Below the pieces are notes generated by a model. The model ran no database searches. It was given only the letters and a program-made list of their open reading frames with translations, and was not told the origin of the DNA. This document shows, in pieces, positions 11,793 through 24,672 of a stretch of DNA of 64,000 bases (positions are counted from its first letter, which is position 1; every line of letters begins with the position of its first letter). Source of the DNA: Progne subis subis (taxonomy: Eukaryota; Chordata; Aves; Passeriformes; Hirundinidae); the NCBI GenBank assembly GCA_022316685.1, contig JAKJHU010000141.1, positions 1,233,421 to 1,297,420 on the forward strand, read 5' to 3'. The translations under genes were made by a program, and so were the position numbers.

Positions 11793-12196
11793 TGGGAAGG
11801 CTGAGCTGGAACAGAGACTGGACAGAGCTGGAGAATAAAGCAGATATTTATTGAAAGGCCTTTAAGATACACCTTGGGCAGGACAAGAGCCTGGCCAGGG
11901 CTACACCCAAGGTGGACCCAAAATGGACAAAAGGTCACGAGGTCTCACACTTTGATCTGTTTTGGTCCATTTGCATTTTGGGGTTTAATTGTCCAATTCC
12001 AGCTCCAGGCTGTGAGCTCCCATCCTTCTTGTTCCTCCCTCCAGCCACCCTTGTTTGTGCTTTTGGGCTGAAAGTTGTCCTTGGTGTGCAGCAGGAAGCA
12101 GGATTTGTTTTGTGTCCGCTGCTGTGTGCAGAGAGCTGAGTGACCCTGAGTGTGAGCTCAGAACTGTACCCTGGGCAGCACAGAATGTGAAGTACA
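11793..12196 (-). mobile_element. LTR family D, copy 1
   Basis: Homologous over its length to 46257-46634. It reads on the minus strand, with AATAAA as the complement of 11847-11852, followed by a U5-like segment ending in CAGCCTTCCCA. From memory this end resembles passerine ERV LTRs. The homology between the two copies stops near TGTACTTC (minus strand start) at 12196. No matching TSD was found, so the ends are approximate. Confidence 0.7.
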
Positions 12197-12662
12197 GGAA
12201 AGCTGAAACTTCAGGCATCAGCCCTGCTGAAGACTTTAGAGAGGTAAATGTGAGGTTGAGGTGAGGAAGCGTGGGCCCAGGGCAGGGCCCCGTGCTCTGC
12301 TTGAACCCCTGGCTGCTGCAGCTGCTGCAGATCTCCCCTTCCCATCTGCTCCAGAGGTGCCCATTCCCTCGGGCCGGCTCTGCCCGGGGTGACCTGTGCA
12401 TTCCCTGACCATTAGCCAGGCCACACACCCCGAAAAGTCCAGCACAAAAGGCAGCGAGCAGCTCCCCTCGCTTAGCAACAGTCGGCACGTCAGCCTCAGG
12501 TCCTGCTCCGAGCGCCAGGGCTGAACGCAAAGGGCAGTTCAAGGTCTCTGCCTCAACCAAGCCCTTGGCTTGGTCATTCCTCCAGGACAGCTCTGCTGAT
12601 AAAATGGGAGGTGATAGGGAATCCTCGGTGGGAATTTCAGGGTTAAGGAAGCAAGGCGGGTG
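12197..12662. other. No recognisable gene; locally CpG-richer
   Basis: A GC-richer stretch with several CpGs around 12440-12520, including a GTTGCTAAGCG word on the minus strand and CACGTCAG. It could be regulatory but nothing specific is supported. A 191-codon minus-strand open frame spans this region and the neighbouring LTR and is judged spurious. Confidence 0.4.
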
Positions 12663-13097
12663 GGGCTCTGTTGGAGTCCCAGAAACTTAGAGTTTGGGGT
12701 TTTGGTGTATAGAAGTGCGTATGAGTCAAGATGGAGGATTTGGGGTGTTGTCTTTGACCTTCTTCTTCACCTTCTTCTTCCTTCTTCTTCACAAATCTGG
12801 GTGGTTTTCTGTAATTGGGTGAAAGAAGTCCACATTGCGGGTTTCGGGTGATCGTAATTGGATTAGGAAGCATAAATAATATAGATGTCAACATGTTTAT
12901 TGGCTAATTGGGACAGTTAAATAGACTTGAATAGACACCATTTTAACTCACTTTCTCCACTTGGAGAGAACTCATGTCGAGAGTTTGTAACAGATAAGGA
13001 CAAGAAATTTCAGAGCCAGACTTCAAAAACAACATCTTCTAAGTTTTATTTGCCCTGGCCTTGAAGCAGGAAAGAGCCAGGCAATCCCACAGGGCTC
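12663..13097 (+). mobile_element. Solo LTR family E with 6-bp TSD
   Basis: The body is 12669-13091, starting TGTTGGAGTCC and ending AATCCCACA. It is flanked by the perfect repeat GGGCTC (12663-12668 and 13092-13097). The start and the purine/pyrimidine-rich segment at about 12755-12790 recall family B read in the same sense, so E is probably an older relative. I see no intact AATAAA near the 3' end, which suggests decay. It is 423 bp. Confidence 0.85.
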
Positions 13098-15695
13098 CTG
13101 TTGTGTGTAAATGGATTTTCCTTTTGCTCATATACATATGGACATGGTGGAAAAAAACCCAAAAATTCTGCCACAGATATTCCTAATATCAAAGAAAAAA
13201 TGGTGCCTTTGTTTCATTTCATAACTGTTTCTAAAGCATTTGAGTGCAATTGGAAAGGAGCAATAAAAGTACCTAAGGAGATCTCAAGAAGCCCAAAGTT
13301 TAAGTGCTGAATCTGAGTCTGGGAATGAAGCTACATCCATAAATTTAAATGCTCCAACCAGCTCTTTTGGAAAATACTTATCCTGTAAAGCAACATTCAA
13401 ATCTGCAGCCCATGACAAAGCGATAAAAAATTACCCCAAATCCCACGTGACTAAGCAAGAGTTCTTCTGAGATGAAAGCTTGGCTTTCAACTGGTCTGAA
13501 TCCCGTCGTTATTTGGGAATTAATTCCTCATTCAAACATTACTGTAGACCAGTTCTAGGGGGTCAAAAAAAAAATTTAAGACCAAAACATAGAACATAGG
13601 AAGAGTTCTGGGAATTCTTTCAGCAGGAAAAGTAACATAACCACAACGGTGATTTTAGCTGCTTGGTGTCATCTTCTAGGAAAGAAATGTGGTGCCTAGC
13701 ATTACTTGTTTGAATTTTGTTGGATGAAATGGAAGAGGATATTTCCTCAGGATCTAAAATTACCAGAGAGTATAAGATAATGATTAGAGAATCGCGCTGG
13801 TAATTTCTGTGTTTATGCAAAGAGCTGTAATAATTAAATATCACCTGTCATTCACAGACACCATGTTTGAAGTCCTTCAGCCTCATCCTGGTGTCAGCTG
13901 TTAACTGTGGCCCACACTTCAGTGGCTTTTTGCTCTGCAGAGAAGAAAAATGAGAGAAATTCACCATCATCTGTGATGAGCTGTGAGAACAGAGCTAAGT
14001 AAGTTTTAACTATTGAAATCAGGGGAAAATGTGGTAGAGAGTGACACTCCTCTCTTTCTTTCAGAAGTCTGGTGTAAAATATGATCAATCTCTGCAGCTT
14101 TGGAGGGAATGAATTTACCTTACATAATTTCACTACATTTCACCATTTATGGACCATGTCTGATGTGGAACAATCACCTAAGCTTTGGGGAATTCCCTGG
14201 CACTTTTTCCCAATTCATTTCTTCCTTAATGTTGTGTTTCAGACTGACTAGTTATGGTCATCTAGAAATGGAACAAGGTTATGCAGACATGGGTCAAAGA
14301 ACTGCACTTTCTCCTTTCCAAGAAAATGTTTGAAAGCCACGTCATCCTCTCCCCGTGGTGCTGTAACAATTTTGGCAATGCCGAAGAGCTGCTCCGTTAT
14401 ATTTGTGTTAATTTAGCTTTGAATTATTATCAGCAGCTTCCTCAAACACCTGGCACTGGTGATTCATAGGGCTCCAGAAGTTTGTGTGTGCAATGTGGGC
14501 ATGAGCAATATTTTTATCTGGGATTTTGGGTAATTTAGGAAATTTGCCTGAACAGGAAAGCCAGATTAAATTTTTAACATCAATATATAATGTCTCTTGC
14601 TATATTTTAGGCTGTAATAATGTTCTCAGCCTTTCATTTTGGTAGAAGCAAACATTTTGTTCCTGAATAGGTGCGTAGGTCTTGTGTATGTCCAGACTGT
14701 GATTTAATTACAAAATTGGGACTGTGGATTAAGGCTTGCCATTAATTAGGATTTTTTCCTCCCCATTTTTGCACTGAGGGTGTCCTGAAGATCTGTGTTC
14801 CCTCTTTGAGTGCTGTGAATTCTCTCCCATTTATTTTTCATTCACACTCCTCTGTCCTGTGCTGGAAAACAGAAATTAAGTTCCTACAGTGTGAACTTTT
14901 TTATTCTATTTTAGGAGCTTTGAGTCTTGTCCAAAAGAAAATTGTGACCAACTGGCTGAGGACAGCTTCCAGAATATTGGATGCTGTTTGTGGGAATGCA
15001 ACAAGGGGGAAAATTTTGGGGACAGAGTGAATTTTCCCAAAGGGGAAGGAAGCAGCATCCACCATTGCCATCATTATTATTGTTTCTGAAAACATTAAAA
15101 ACGCTGAATCTGATAGTCAAGGCCCCAGTTCAGCTGCTGCAATTGTGTCCCAAAATTCAACTTTTCTCTTTGGCTTCCTCAGCTGTGTGCCTGCACAGCC
15201 ACTGCAGCTCTGAAAGAGAACCTTCTAAAACCAACTTGGCATCCCAAAGACCTCCTTACCTCTGCAGAAAACCAACTTTCACATGGTTATTGCAGCTTGG
15301 GTTGGGATTTTCCACCCCACCACGTGCACAAAGCGCTGCTGGTTCAGTCTGCTCTAAAAGTAACTCATTTCTGGCAAAATATTTGGAGAGAGCAGCTGTT
15401 TGCTTCAGCCTCCTAAGCGGAATTTTTCATTCATTTTGTCTCACAGAATTTTTACAGGAGGTTATGTCTGTTAAGATCATTTTCTCTTCTCAAGCTGTCA
15501 TTGCCCCTTTCCTTCAAAGCCTTATTATCTTGTGAAATACAAGTTTCCATGGAGATTTCATTTAAATAGCTCCTAGCTGCTATTTAATTCATAAACCCAG
15601 AAATCTATAAACTGTACTTCTTTCTTTTTTAAGTGTACAAGGACATCTTTTTTGAAAGAGGATGTTGGCTTGTCAGTCAAATGTGTATTTGCTAA
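13098..15695. other. No recognisable gene; AT-rich single-copy DNA
   Basis: AT-rich sequence without repeats I can name. A 184-codon plus-strand open frame at 14981-15535 has no recognisable domain and low-complexity composition, so it is not annotated as a gene. Confidence 0.5.
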
Positions 15696-15857
15696 CACTG
15701 AGGGTTGGGTCTGGCAGAGCACGGACTCATGGTTTGAACACATTTAGTTTATTCATTAAAAAAAGTTGGAAGAGAAGGTGACTGACAACACCATACTAAC
15801 CAAAATGTAGATCAGGTGATTTCAAAACACCAGAAATGCTTTGTTTTTTCCCCAAAA
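15696..15857 (-). repeat. Inverted repeat 1, right arm
   Basis: Partner of 10760-10918 in the opposite orientation. On the minus strand it contains an AATAAACTAAATG segment; the left arm has GTAAACTAAAT at the same place. That leaves open an origin as LTR or 3'-end fragments. Confidence 0.85.
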
Positions 15858-16588
15858 AAACCTTTTCCATAGTTAGTTTGTGTGATATATTGTGTTTCAA
15901 GAAGAAAATCTTTTAATCTAAATGAATGGAGGCCTCGGGCAGGTTTGAATACCTTGAAGGTGGTAGACAACCTCCTGCATATTCCTAATATGATGAGAAT
16001 ATTTCTAATAACGGGTGAGAATCAGCAGGAGAAACCTTTGCTCAATTAATGTCTCTATTAAACGCAGGCACTGGTAGAAGGCAATTTTATTAAATGATAT
16101 TTGGCAATTTTATGGCATTCTTGTCCATAGTTCTACATCTGCTCTGGGAGGAAAGGGAAGCAATGCTGTATCCAGGGTTTTGACCCTTTGGATCAGCTGT
16201 TGTCATCTCTCTGCCCCAGTTCACTCCATTTTTTCTGCACACCTTCCCAGCTTGCCTACATCGAGAAAACAGGACCAGATAATTAATCCAAAGCAGCCCA
16301 GACTTCCAGCAAAGAAAGTGGGCAGGGAAGTGAAGGAATTTATGGCAGAAAGGGAAATGTGACCTTAGTGGGGGCAGCAGAAGAGCCAGACCCACGGGAG
16401 CACTCACGCAGCGAGGCTTGGGTGAGAAATAAAATCCCATTTACTTGGGCAGTAAATAAAGTATCTGGTCCATTTTCAGCTGCCATACTCTGGTGAAAGA
16501 AGGAACTAAAGACAAAGAGAGAGAGGATGATGAGGGATTCCTGTAATCACTGCAGTGACCTGAGGCCAGGGGTGGGAGCAGAGTGGCA
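15858..16588. other. No recognisable feature
   Basis: Mixed single-copy-looking DNA up to the next LTR. Confidence 0.5.
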
Positions 16589-17245
16589 GCACCGTGTCGG
16601 GGAGCTTCCCCAACATTCAGGTGGTTTCAGAGTCTTTTTCCCCCCTGCACAGCCCCGAGCCAAGCCGAAGGAAGAGACGGAGTCTTCAGGTTTAGTTTTT
16701 TCAAGGTTGCATTTTTCGTTTATTGTTTCTTATATTACAAATTTCTCACAGTCCAACGAGATGTTTGCAGCTGCATGGACTTCTCACGTCTCCCCCCGAG
16801 CTGGGCTGTCCTTAATCTTTTATACTAATTACTAGGTGTTCGTTATTTACTATTTCTTACCAATGTCTATCACTATTACTAAAAAGGTCATCTTTACTCT
16901 GACCCAATCCTCACTAACTACTTTGTGCCAACGTCACTGCAGAAATGGAGTGAGGGAAGGAGAAGGAAGAAGAAGGAGACAACGCCCCAGATTCTCCATT
17001 TTGTCCCCATTCACTCCAATGCTATGAACCTAAAATTACTGTTTTTTCACTCTATGACAAACTAAACTACTATTTTTCACACTCCCGTGGCCTGCAAACC
17101 CTCTCTCAGTTTAGGAAGTTTTTCCCATGGACTGAGATCAAATCCAGTATCTCTCTGAGCTCTGGGCTGGGGTCTCAGAGCCCCCTGCCCAGATCCCTGA
17201 CCCTCCAGGGCAACCAAAGGAATGCCCTGGACTCCAACATCACCG
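16589..17245 (-). mobile_element. Solo LTR family B, copy 3
   Basis: The body is 16595-17239, ending CCAACA on the plus strand like the other copies. The flanking hexamers gcaccg (16589-16594) and tcaccg (17240-17245) differ at one base, fitting a slightly decayed 6-bp TSD. The minus strand has TATAAAAG (complement of 16817-16826) and AATAAA (complement of 16719-16724). It lacks about 80 bp at the U5 end that copies 1 and 2 have. It is more diverged in the segment 17020-17110. Confidence 0.85.
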
Positions 17246-17981
17246 GGCGTGGGTTGCTGTGTCCAGCAGGGAAAAGGCAGCCAGCATCCTCTGGAGAGCT
17301 GGGAATATTTCACACAGACAGCACAGCACTGGGGCTGGGTTTGGCAGCTCTTCAGGAAACCCCCAGAGAAATCCTGCCACTAAAATGATATTCCTGGGCA
17401 GCACCGTGCCTTTTGGAGAGGAACATCCTCTCTGAGCGTTGTTGGTGCGTCCCGAGGCACAAACTCCCCTTCGAGACCGCCCTGATCCCATCACTGCTCC
17501 CCAGACTATTCAATATCCTCCTCCAACAGCATCAAAATAAGTCTCTGCAGAAAGTTCTTCTCTCATTCTTCAGAGAGGGGATGAGAGAGGAGAAATAAAC
17601 CTGCATTTCTGTTGCGGTGAGAGGTTATTCTGAGCAGAAGGGTGCTGGGGAGGTAGGAAATGCCAGCTCAGGGCAGTCGTTTGCTCCCCCGGTTGAAGAG
17701 TTGTCCCCAGTGATGGCTAATCAGAGATAAAGCAGGCACCAGCAGTGCAGTTTCAGTAGTGCAGCTCCTGCGGATTTGCAAGGGAAATTCGCATCGACAG
17801 GTGGTCCTTACCTTGGGAAGAAGGTCAAAAGAACACCACAACTTCCTTTTCTCCCTGTTTTATCTGCCGAAGGTGGGGGGAACTGGGGAAAATATCGGAG
17901 GTTTTGTAGCCTTTAACATTTACACAGAGCCACACCGTTGCAGGGAATGAATGTTTTCAAGATTTTAAGGATGGCAAAATT

Positions 17982-17982
<1 letters not shown>
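17246..17982. other. No recognisable feature
   Basis: Single-copy-looking sequence without supported genes or repeats. Confidence 0.5.
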
Positions 17983-18014
<32 letters not shown>

Positions 18015-18250
18015 CCTTTTCCCTACAGTACAGAGCTGTGGTTTAGAAGCTTGTTCTCTCCATGGAAAAGCCGTGAATCCTGATATTCAGCTCCATGAAT
18101 ATCTGTTTAAAACTTACTGTGGCATTTTTGGACAGTGGTTTGTTTTTTGTTTTTTGTGGGTTTTTTTGTTGTTGTTTTTTGTGGTTTTTTTTTTTGTTGT
18201 TGTTGTTGTTTTGTTTTGTTTTGTTTTGTTGTTGCTGTTGTTGTTTCCTT
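17983..18250. repeat. Poly(T) tract and T/G-rich low-complexity stretch
   Basis: A T run at about 17983-18014, then a T/G-rich stretch at about 18128-18247 made of TTG and TTTTG units. Open frames encoding long F/L/V or Q/N/K runs are by-products of this composition. Confidence 0.9.
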
Positions 18251-19579
18251 TTCAGAAGGAAAAGGGGTTTAAAACCATAAATTTTGCTGATTCTCATCTT
18301 CTGTATGATTTTTTTCCCTTCTTCAAGCCTTACAAAACTCTTTGTTACGCTGAATTTCCCCAGTGGTTCAGGTGAGACAATGACAGAGCCACACAACCCT
18401 CGTGCCAGGTCGTTGCTGGATGCCAGGGTCAGGACTCAGAGCCAGATTTCTGTCACTCCTGCTCCAAAGGGTGCAGGTTTGGAGCACCAAAGCAGCTCCT
18501 CAGCAAGATCCCTGACCAGAACAAGTTGGAGATTCTCCCAGTCTGAGCTGTCTTTGGTGTATTGCAATATCCAGGTGTCATTCCTGGGGGGTCTGTGAGG
18601 ATCTGGGATGTTTTGACCTGGAGTCAAAGCATTTTTGTGTATTTTTTTTCCAGCAAACCACGTCCACTCAGGTGGATTTCTGAGCTGGGGCTGTCTCTGA
18701 AGCAGGTTGGCAGTGGGCACAGAAATCTCCAGCTGTTGGTCTGCCACCTTCTGACACAGCTGGAGCTGTGTGGGTGATAAAGTGGCTGCAAGGCCTCCTA
18801 AAGATAATATTTGAAATGTAATTGAAGCAAAATTAATTAGATAACTCTCAGCTGGAGAGCCACAAACCGCTTTGTAAAGAATGACTTTTTTGTGTTCAAT
18901 GATGAGCCACATAACAGGGCCAAATAAAAATTGTGAATGTTCCTTTTATTTCTGCAAGAGTAAAAAGTTCTGGCTCATTCATGGCATTGTGCACAGATGG
19001 ACGAGGGGGGCACAGAGTAAAGGTGATTAATTAAAAGAAGAGGAAGAAATAGAGGGTCAGGAGAGGGAAATTGATGTGAAAGACAAGATAATTCATACTC
19101 TCTGTGCTGTATAATTGTAATAAGTGTTACAGCTGAATTTGTCGTGTGAAATGCCACAATTTTTCACCCAATGGCACAGATACCTTCGGCTGTGAGCTGA
19201 ATTTCTGATTCTGTGATGAAAACTTGTGTTTGGTCTTCCTAAATGCTGGACATCCCCTGTTCCTGTGAGCTTCAGAGACCCAACAGCCTCAGCATTGTCT
19301 GCCTCCTCTTTAGGCTGAGTTTTAGACTGATTTTAAGTTTCTCCCTCACATTATGCTGCTGTTTCTCCCTTGGGAAATTGTTGAATACCTCTAGATGTCT
19401 TTACATCTACTCCTATGGACAATTCTTTGAAGAGAAATATTACTTTCAAACCACTAGTTAAAATAATAGGAAAATTCACTTAAAGTGTTTGATTTCCTAG
19501 CGGAGAGGAATCACCTTTGTTTGAGTTCCAGCTAACCAAGTTGGGGCAGAGCAGGTAAATCTTTGTTTCACATCTCTTT

Positions 19580-19583
<4 letters not shown>
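18251..19583. other. No recognisable gene
   Basis: Single-copy-looking sequence. A 158-codon minus-strand open frame at 18436-18912 has no domain I recognise. Confidence 0.5.
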
Positions 19584-19629
<46 letters not shown>

Positions 19630-19664
19630 GTGGGGTTTTTTTGGAATTTTTTTTTTTTTTTTTA
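19584..19664. repeat. Long poly(T) tract
   Basis: About 45 T followed by a G-interrupted second T run. No LINE or SINE body was identified next to it. Confidence 0.9.
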
Positions 19665-21155
19665 GGAAACCCAATCAAGGTAATTGACGTTTGGCAATCA
19701 GGTTTTAGGATCTTGACAGTTCTGCAATGTGGTTTCTGTCGCTGCTCTGGGAAAGCAGCGCTGAGGAGGAAATGGGAGCTATCATGTCATGTGGATGAGT
19801 AACTGGCTCAGACAGAGCTTCCTTTGTGTCAGTGCTTGAAGTCACACTGCTGGCTTATTACAGCCTGTGGCTATTGCAATAAAAAGCAGGTGCAGAGGAG
19901 AAATAGGAGGAATGGGAAGGTTTTTAAAAATTCCACTTTTTTTTTTGTATGGTAACACTAATTTTTTTAAAACTAACTGTAAGACTTGGGGTGTGCTTGA
20001 ATTCTTCAAATCTCTGTACAAAACTGACAAAATAGATTTTGTCTGCAGCGTAATTTACTTTATCAGCAATCTCAGCATGAAGCAGATTTTTAGCAGCCAC
20101 TCTTGGGTGTTTGCATCACTCTTTATCCCACAAAGGTAAATATTTGGCTCTTAGGAAAATGACTCACCTGTCTTCGGTGCTTGTAGCTGAATATTTATGT
20201 TCCTTTAACCAAATGATCAGAAACAATACCCAATTTAAACACTTACCATGTTCTAAATCACAATTTGCTTTTGAAGAACAGCATTGAAACTAAGTACAGC
20301 ACTGAACATGGAAATGCATTCACTGATTCTCCCTGCTATTGATTTGGCAAAGTAAAAATCCTTCAGATGCTTGGCTTTATGTGTTTAGCTTCTCGTTCAA
20401 TTCCTGTTTGCTGTTTGTTTTATTTAAGCTCCTTTATTTCCTTGCTGGGAAGAACTCAGCAGAACAGCAGTGGGAATTAATTACAGGCTCAGGAGTGGTG
20501 CCCCTCAGATGTCTGCACATCTTTTCAGGCACCAGAGAAGCACAAAAGATTCTTTTGCAGCATCTGTCCTGTGCTGCAGCACAAAATTTCAGAGAGTTGT
20601 GTAAGTTGCTGTCGAGAGTCCGTAATTGCATTTTGACTGATTTTATTTTATTTATTTATTTATTATTCTATTTCGGAGCAGCAGTCTGCGTATCCTCACA
20701 GAGGGCAATCCTAACTCCAGACCTGTGAGCGGGCTTGGGTGGGTTTGCTGTGACTGCTTCATTGCTGTAGATGTGCTTTAGGGAGCTGATCACCACAGCC
20801 ACGCCTGTGCTCCCTGGTGCAGCACCTGGCTGCAGCAGGGGAATCCTTTAAGAACCATCCCTGCCACTGATAAAGATAATTCAGCTTCCCATCAGCAGCC
20901 CTAGGAAAGACTAAAATGCTTCCACATGCCAACTCTGCAGGGATGCTGGTGTGGGTTATTCTCCCGAGGTTGTGGGCGGTTGTTGGGAGGCTGAGTTACC
21001 TCGAGCTGGGCAAAAAAATCAACGTGAGCTTTCCAAAATCCCCTGCTGTATTTCCACGTCTGTGTTTCCGTTGTGAAACTGGGCTTTGGAAACACTCCGC
21101 AGGTGCAGCAGCGTTTCTTTTCACCTCTGAGTGCTCAGGTTGACCTCAGCTCGAG
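19665..21155. other. No recognisable gene
   Basis: AT-rich single-copy-looking DNA with a short ATTT run near 20640-20670. Confidence 0.5.
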
Positions 21156-21288
21156 GATTCTCCAGCCCTGGAAGTGTCCTAGGCCAGGTTTGGAGCAACA
21201 TGGGATGGTGGAACCTGTCCCATGGCAGAGGGTGGAACGGGATGAGATTGAAGGTCCCTTCCAACCCAAATCGTTCTGTGATTCTAGG
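21156..21288 (+). mobile_element. CR1 LINE 3' fragment
   Basis: Shows the CR1 3' end on the plus strand: GGAAGTGTCC, CCAGGTT, GAAGGTCCCTTCCAACCCAAA, then the terminal TTCTGTGATTCTA. Only the extreme 3' part is present, as usual for 5'-truncated CR1 copies. Confidence 0.85.
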
Positions 21289-21690
21289 TCAGGATGTCAG
21301 ACCTCAACTGGCAACAGCTCTGGGCAGAGAAACCAATGCATTTCTTAAATTCTTGAGTGTCCCTGTAGTAACGTATGAACAAGCCTAAAATTAGTTAAAT
21401 AATTATGAAAAAAACCTGAATTGCCAGTGGCTTTAAATCATCTCAGCTGAGCTTAAAAGAAAAAAAAAAAAAAAACAAAAAAACCCCAAAAAAACGTGTC
21501 TCTGGTGCTAACCCCGTAAACTGAAAAATCAGGAGTTCCCTTCCCTGTGGGGTATTTCAACCTGTCTCATGCTGGGGAATACAGATGAGAAAGGCAGATA
21601 TCAGCATTTTGAAATGACTGCACTTACACCATCCCTGGTAGTGCTTCTGTGCTTTTATTCAGGTAAAAACCTTGGGTCTTTTTATAAACA
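21289..21690. other. No gene; A-rich run
   Basis: Contains an A-rich run at about 21459-21494 and otherwise unremarkable sequence. Confidence 0.5.
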
Positions 21691-21708
21691 TTGTTGTTGT
21701 TGTTGTTA

Positions 21709-21752
<44 letters not shown>

Positions 21753-21753
21753 T
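21691..21753. repeat. Trinucleotide repeat (TTG)n(TTA)n
   Basis: About five TTG units grading into a long ATT/TTA array. It reads as poly-leucine or poly-tyrosine in open frames, which are not genes. Confidence 0.95.
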
Positions 21754-24400
21754 TATGACAACTCTAGAAAGCGTTTTGAATTGCAGGAAGTTTTTCAGGG
21801 AAATAATTTTTCACCTTGTTTGCCTCTGGTTTTGAAAAGGAGTACTAACAGAAGTTTATTGCTTAAGGTGTTAGTTATTTGTACTTTCTAAGCAATCTGT
21901 ATGAAAATGGTTTCATGCTCCCAGATTTTCCCTCTCTGGTACCACTTCTAAGATTTGATTATCTCTTATATCAATGCCATCTCATTTATGTGCCTGGCAT
22001 TCTGGAACTAATAGAAAGATCACCGTTAAGGTAAAAAAACCCCAAAGAAACAAACAAAAAATCAAAGTAAGTCCTGTTTCCTTGTGCTTAAACATGTCCC
22101 ACAGTCTTGACAGGTGTGAAAATTAGAGGTGTGCTGCCAATAGGTTAAATCATGGAATGGAGTGAAGTTCTCTGATTTTAATGTTTAAACAGTCTCCAGC
22201 ACTGCTTGGGAATAGCTGCTATATATCAATTACACACGGAGTAGGAAGTTGGAAGACAACTGGCACCGCTAGAAATTCTGCCTGTCGAATTTGTCATAGT
22301 TTATTTAATTACAAGTATGAAGAAGAAACAACCTGGTAGCTTTTCCCAGTCTCCCCCCCGCCAAGGGCAGATGGGTATTCAAGCCAATTCAGTCTGTTTC
22401 CTGATTGCTTCAGGCTACAGAAAATTGTTCCCCAGGGAGGAGAAGTAAATCAGTTATGATCTTTAGTCTCTCAGAGGGAGATTAGAGCCACCACACTGGT
22501 GAAACAGCAGTAGGCTTCCTCTGTGTAACTGATTTCACCTTTAATCCTGCCATTGATTGAATATTGCTAAGAACACTGCCATGCATTTTAAGGTCAAACC
22601 GATGATGAACACCCCAGGGAAAGGAAGTTATTTACACAGAAAGGTAAAGAACGAGCCTGCAGCTTTACTGTTTCAAAAAAGCAGTAAAACATCTCCTTCG
22701 GTGGAAAAAAAAGAGAAATTATTCCAATTTCAGCCATCAACCTTTCCCAAGTTTTTGTAAGGCTGCTTATCACAGTGGTATCTGATCATCTTCCAAGTAA
22801 TATGGAATAGTGAAGGCTTTTGTGGGCTTCATTGAATCTCTCTCTCGTCTTTCTTTTCCAGGGAAGGGTTGTCCTTAATGTGAGGCCTTTATTCTTTATC
22901 TGTTGGGGTTAATTTTCTTCTAGGATTAAGTAGAGTTAGAGCAAAAAGTGACACTAAAGTTGCAGGAGTGATTTTATGGCAGAAGGTGCTTTTAGAGGAT
23001 AGGGGAAAAAAAAGGTTTTCTAAAAACCCCTAAATTTTCAGCCACTGCTGAACCTCCTCTCTTAGTCTGTCATTTTGTTTCTTGTATCACAGCATGTTTG
23101 TCTTTTTTGTTTTCTTTCAGAGTTACAAAAAGCTATTATTTGTTTTAAATCAGTAGCAGAAGATTCTTCTGTCTCGGTTCGACGGGGAAGCACAAAATGC
23201 TCCTCACAGGAAAGCTTTGGATGGTTGCATGCAAAACCTGCGTGCACAGAGCTGTGAGAATTACAGAGTACAGGCCATGAGAAATGGGCACAATGTCGTG
23301 ACAGGGCTGCAGGTGAGGTCTGGCACGGAGAGGTTCTCTCTTGATTTTGTATTGCTGCTTGGAAACACTGATTGTTGAGAGACTCATTTGCCTTTTAATA
23401 AGGATGCACCTACCCCTGGAAGGACAGTGAGGGTAATTTCTTCTGCCCTGGGTGTTTGGGTAAGGTTTGTAGAGCTGTTTATTTGACATGATACTTGATT
23501 AGGTCAGCAGATGTTAGTCTGCTGAGGAGCTATATAGAAATATCCCTTTTTTTCCCCCTTCTGATTCTTTTCTGATTTCATATATCCAGCTGTAGCATGA
23601 TTTGTTTCCAGTCCTTTACACGTGAAATGAGCCTCCCTGGTTTTCCATCGTAAGGGTTGTCCTCTAGAGTGAGAACTTGTATTTACATCTAATAATTATG
23701 TGTTCCTGTCTCTGGGTGATCTTGGACTCCCGTTTTCCTTTCCAAGTGTGCTTCTTACTTATACTGAACATTGTTGGGGGCGGAAACTTGGAGCCAGCTC
23801 TTAAAAGAACTTCAAAGCTTTCAGGAATTCTGCTAATGACATATTTAAGATAATACAAACCAGAGTGAGACCTAGAAATACATGCAGGATAGGTACTTGG
23901 AGATAAATGACTGGACTGAACCAAAATTGAGAAAACACATTAAATGAGAAGCAGCCCTTCTTAAAAACTGCTTTATTTATTGCTTAATGTTCAGGACAAA
24001 TCCTGCCTTCTTCAAGTGATCACAGAACTTCTGAGAAAACCCTTGGCTGGCTTAGGTACCCTCTGTGTCTGTGGTTTGCTGCTCCCTACCCATCATCTCA
24101 CGTGATGATGCTTGGTGCCAAATGTCCTTTACCTGCATGTTGGGGCCGTGCCCTTTGCTGCCTCTGAATCCCAGCACTGTGGGGATCCTGTCAGGGCTCT
24201 TTGTGTGTGTGGACACGATTTCATCAGTGCCCACCGAGCCAGTGCTGGGCCATGCTGAGCTGTGGCTGTCCTGGGCGAGGAGGTGACCCGGGCACCTCCC
24301 CGCAGTGACACCACGCCAAGGCCTGGCCACCACTGCAAACCAGCAGGTGCCTGGCAAGGCTGGGGCCATTCAGGACCTGCCACCCACACTTGGACTCCTA
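21754..24400. other. No recognisable gene
   Basis: AT-rich to moderate single-copy-looking DNA. No repeat, exon or RNA gene supported. Confidence 0.5.
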
Positions 24401-24672
24401 GGGGAGTGTAGGAGAAGGGAATACAGGAGATCCCAGCCCTGAAAAGTAACAGCTGTGTTAATTACCCAACACAGCCTCACCCCCAATGAGTCACAGCTAG
24501 AGCCAATAAGGATGAGTGAGATAAAAGAGGGGTTTGGGTGGTGAGGGGAGGATCATCATGGAGGAGGAACCTTGAGGAGCGTGAAGGAGAGAATCATGAA
24601 GCAGGATCCTGGGGAGAGAGAATCACTGCTGTGAGGTCAGTCTGGGTCTGCAGTTAGAGCCTGTTGTTGGAA

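Noticed and set aside
11985..12560. A 191-codon minus-strand open frame
   Set aside because: It crosses the boundary of LTR D1 into unrelated flanking sequence and shows no domain.
14981..15535. A 184-codon plus-strand open frame
   Set aside because: No recognisable domain, no splice context and biased low-complexity composition.
18043..18396. Q/N/K-rich and F/L-rich open frames on the two strands
   Set aside because: Translation of T/G-rich low-complexity DNA.
21854..21872. TTATTGCTTAAG resembles the start of miR-137
   Set aside because: Only 12 bases match. The rest of the mature sequence differs and no hairpin partner is visible.
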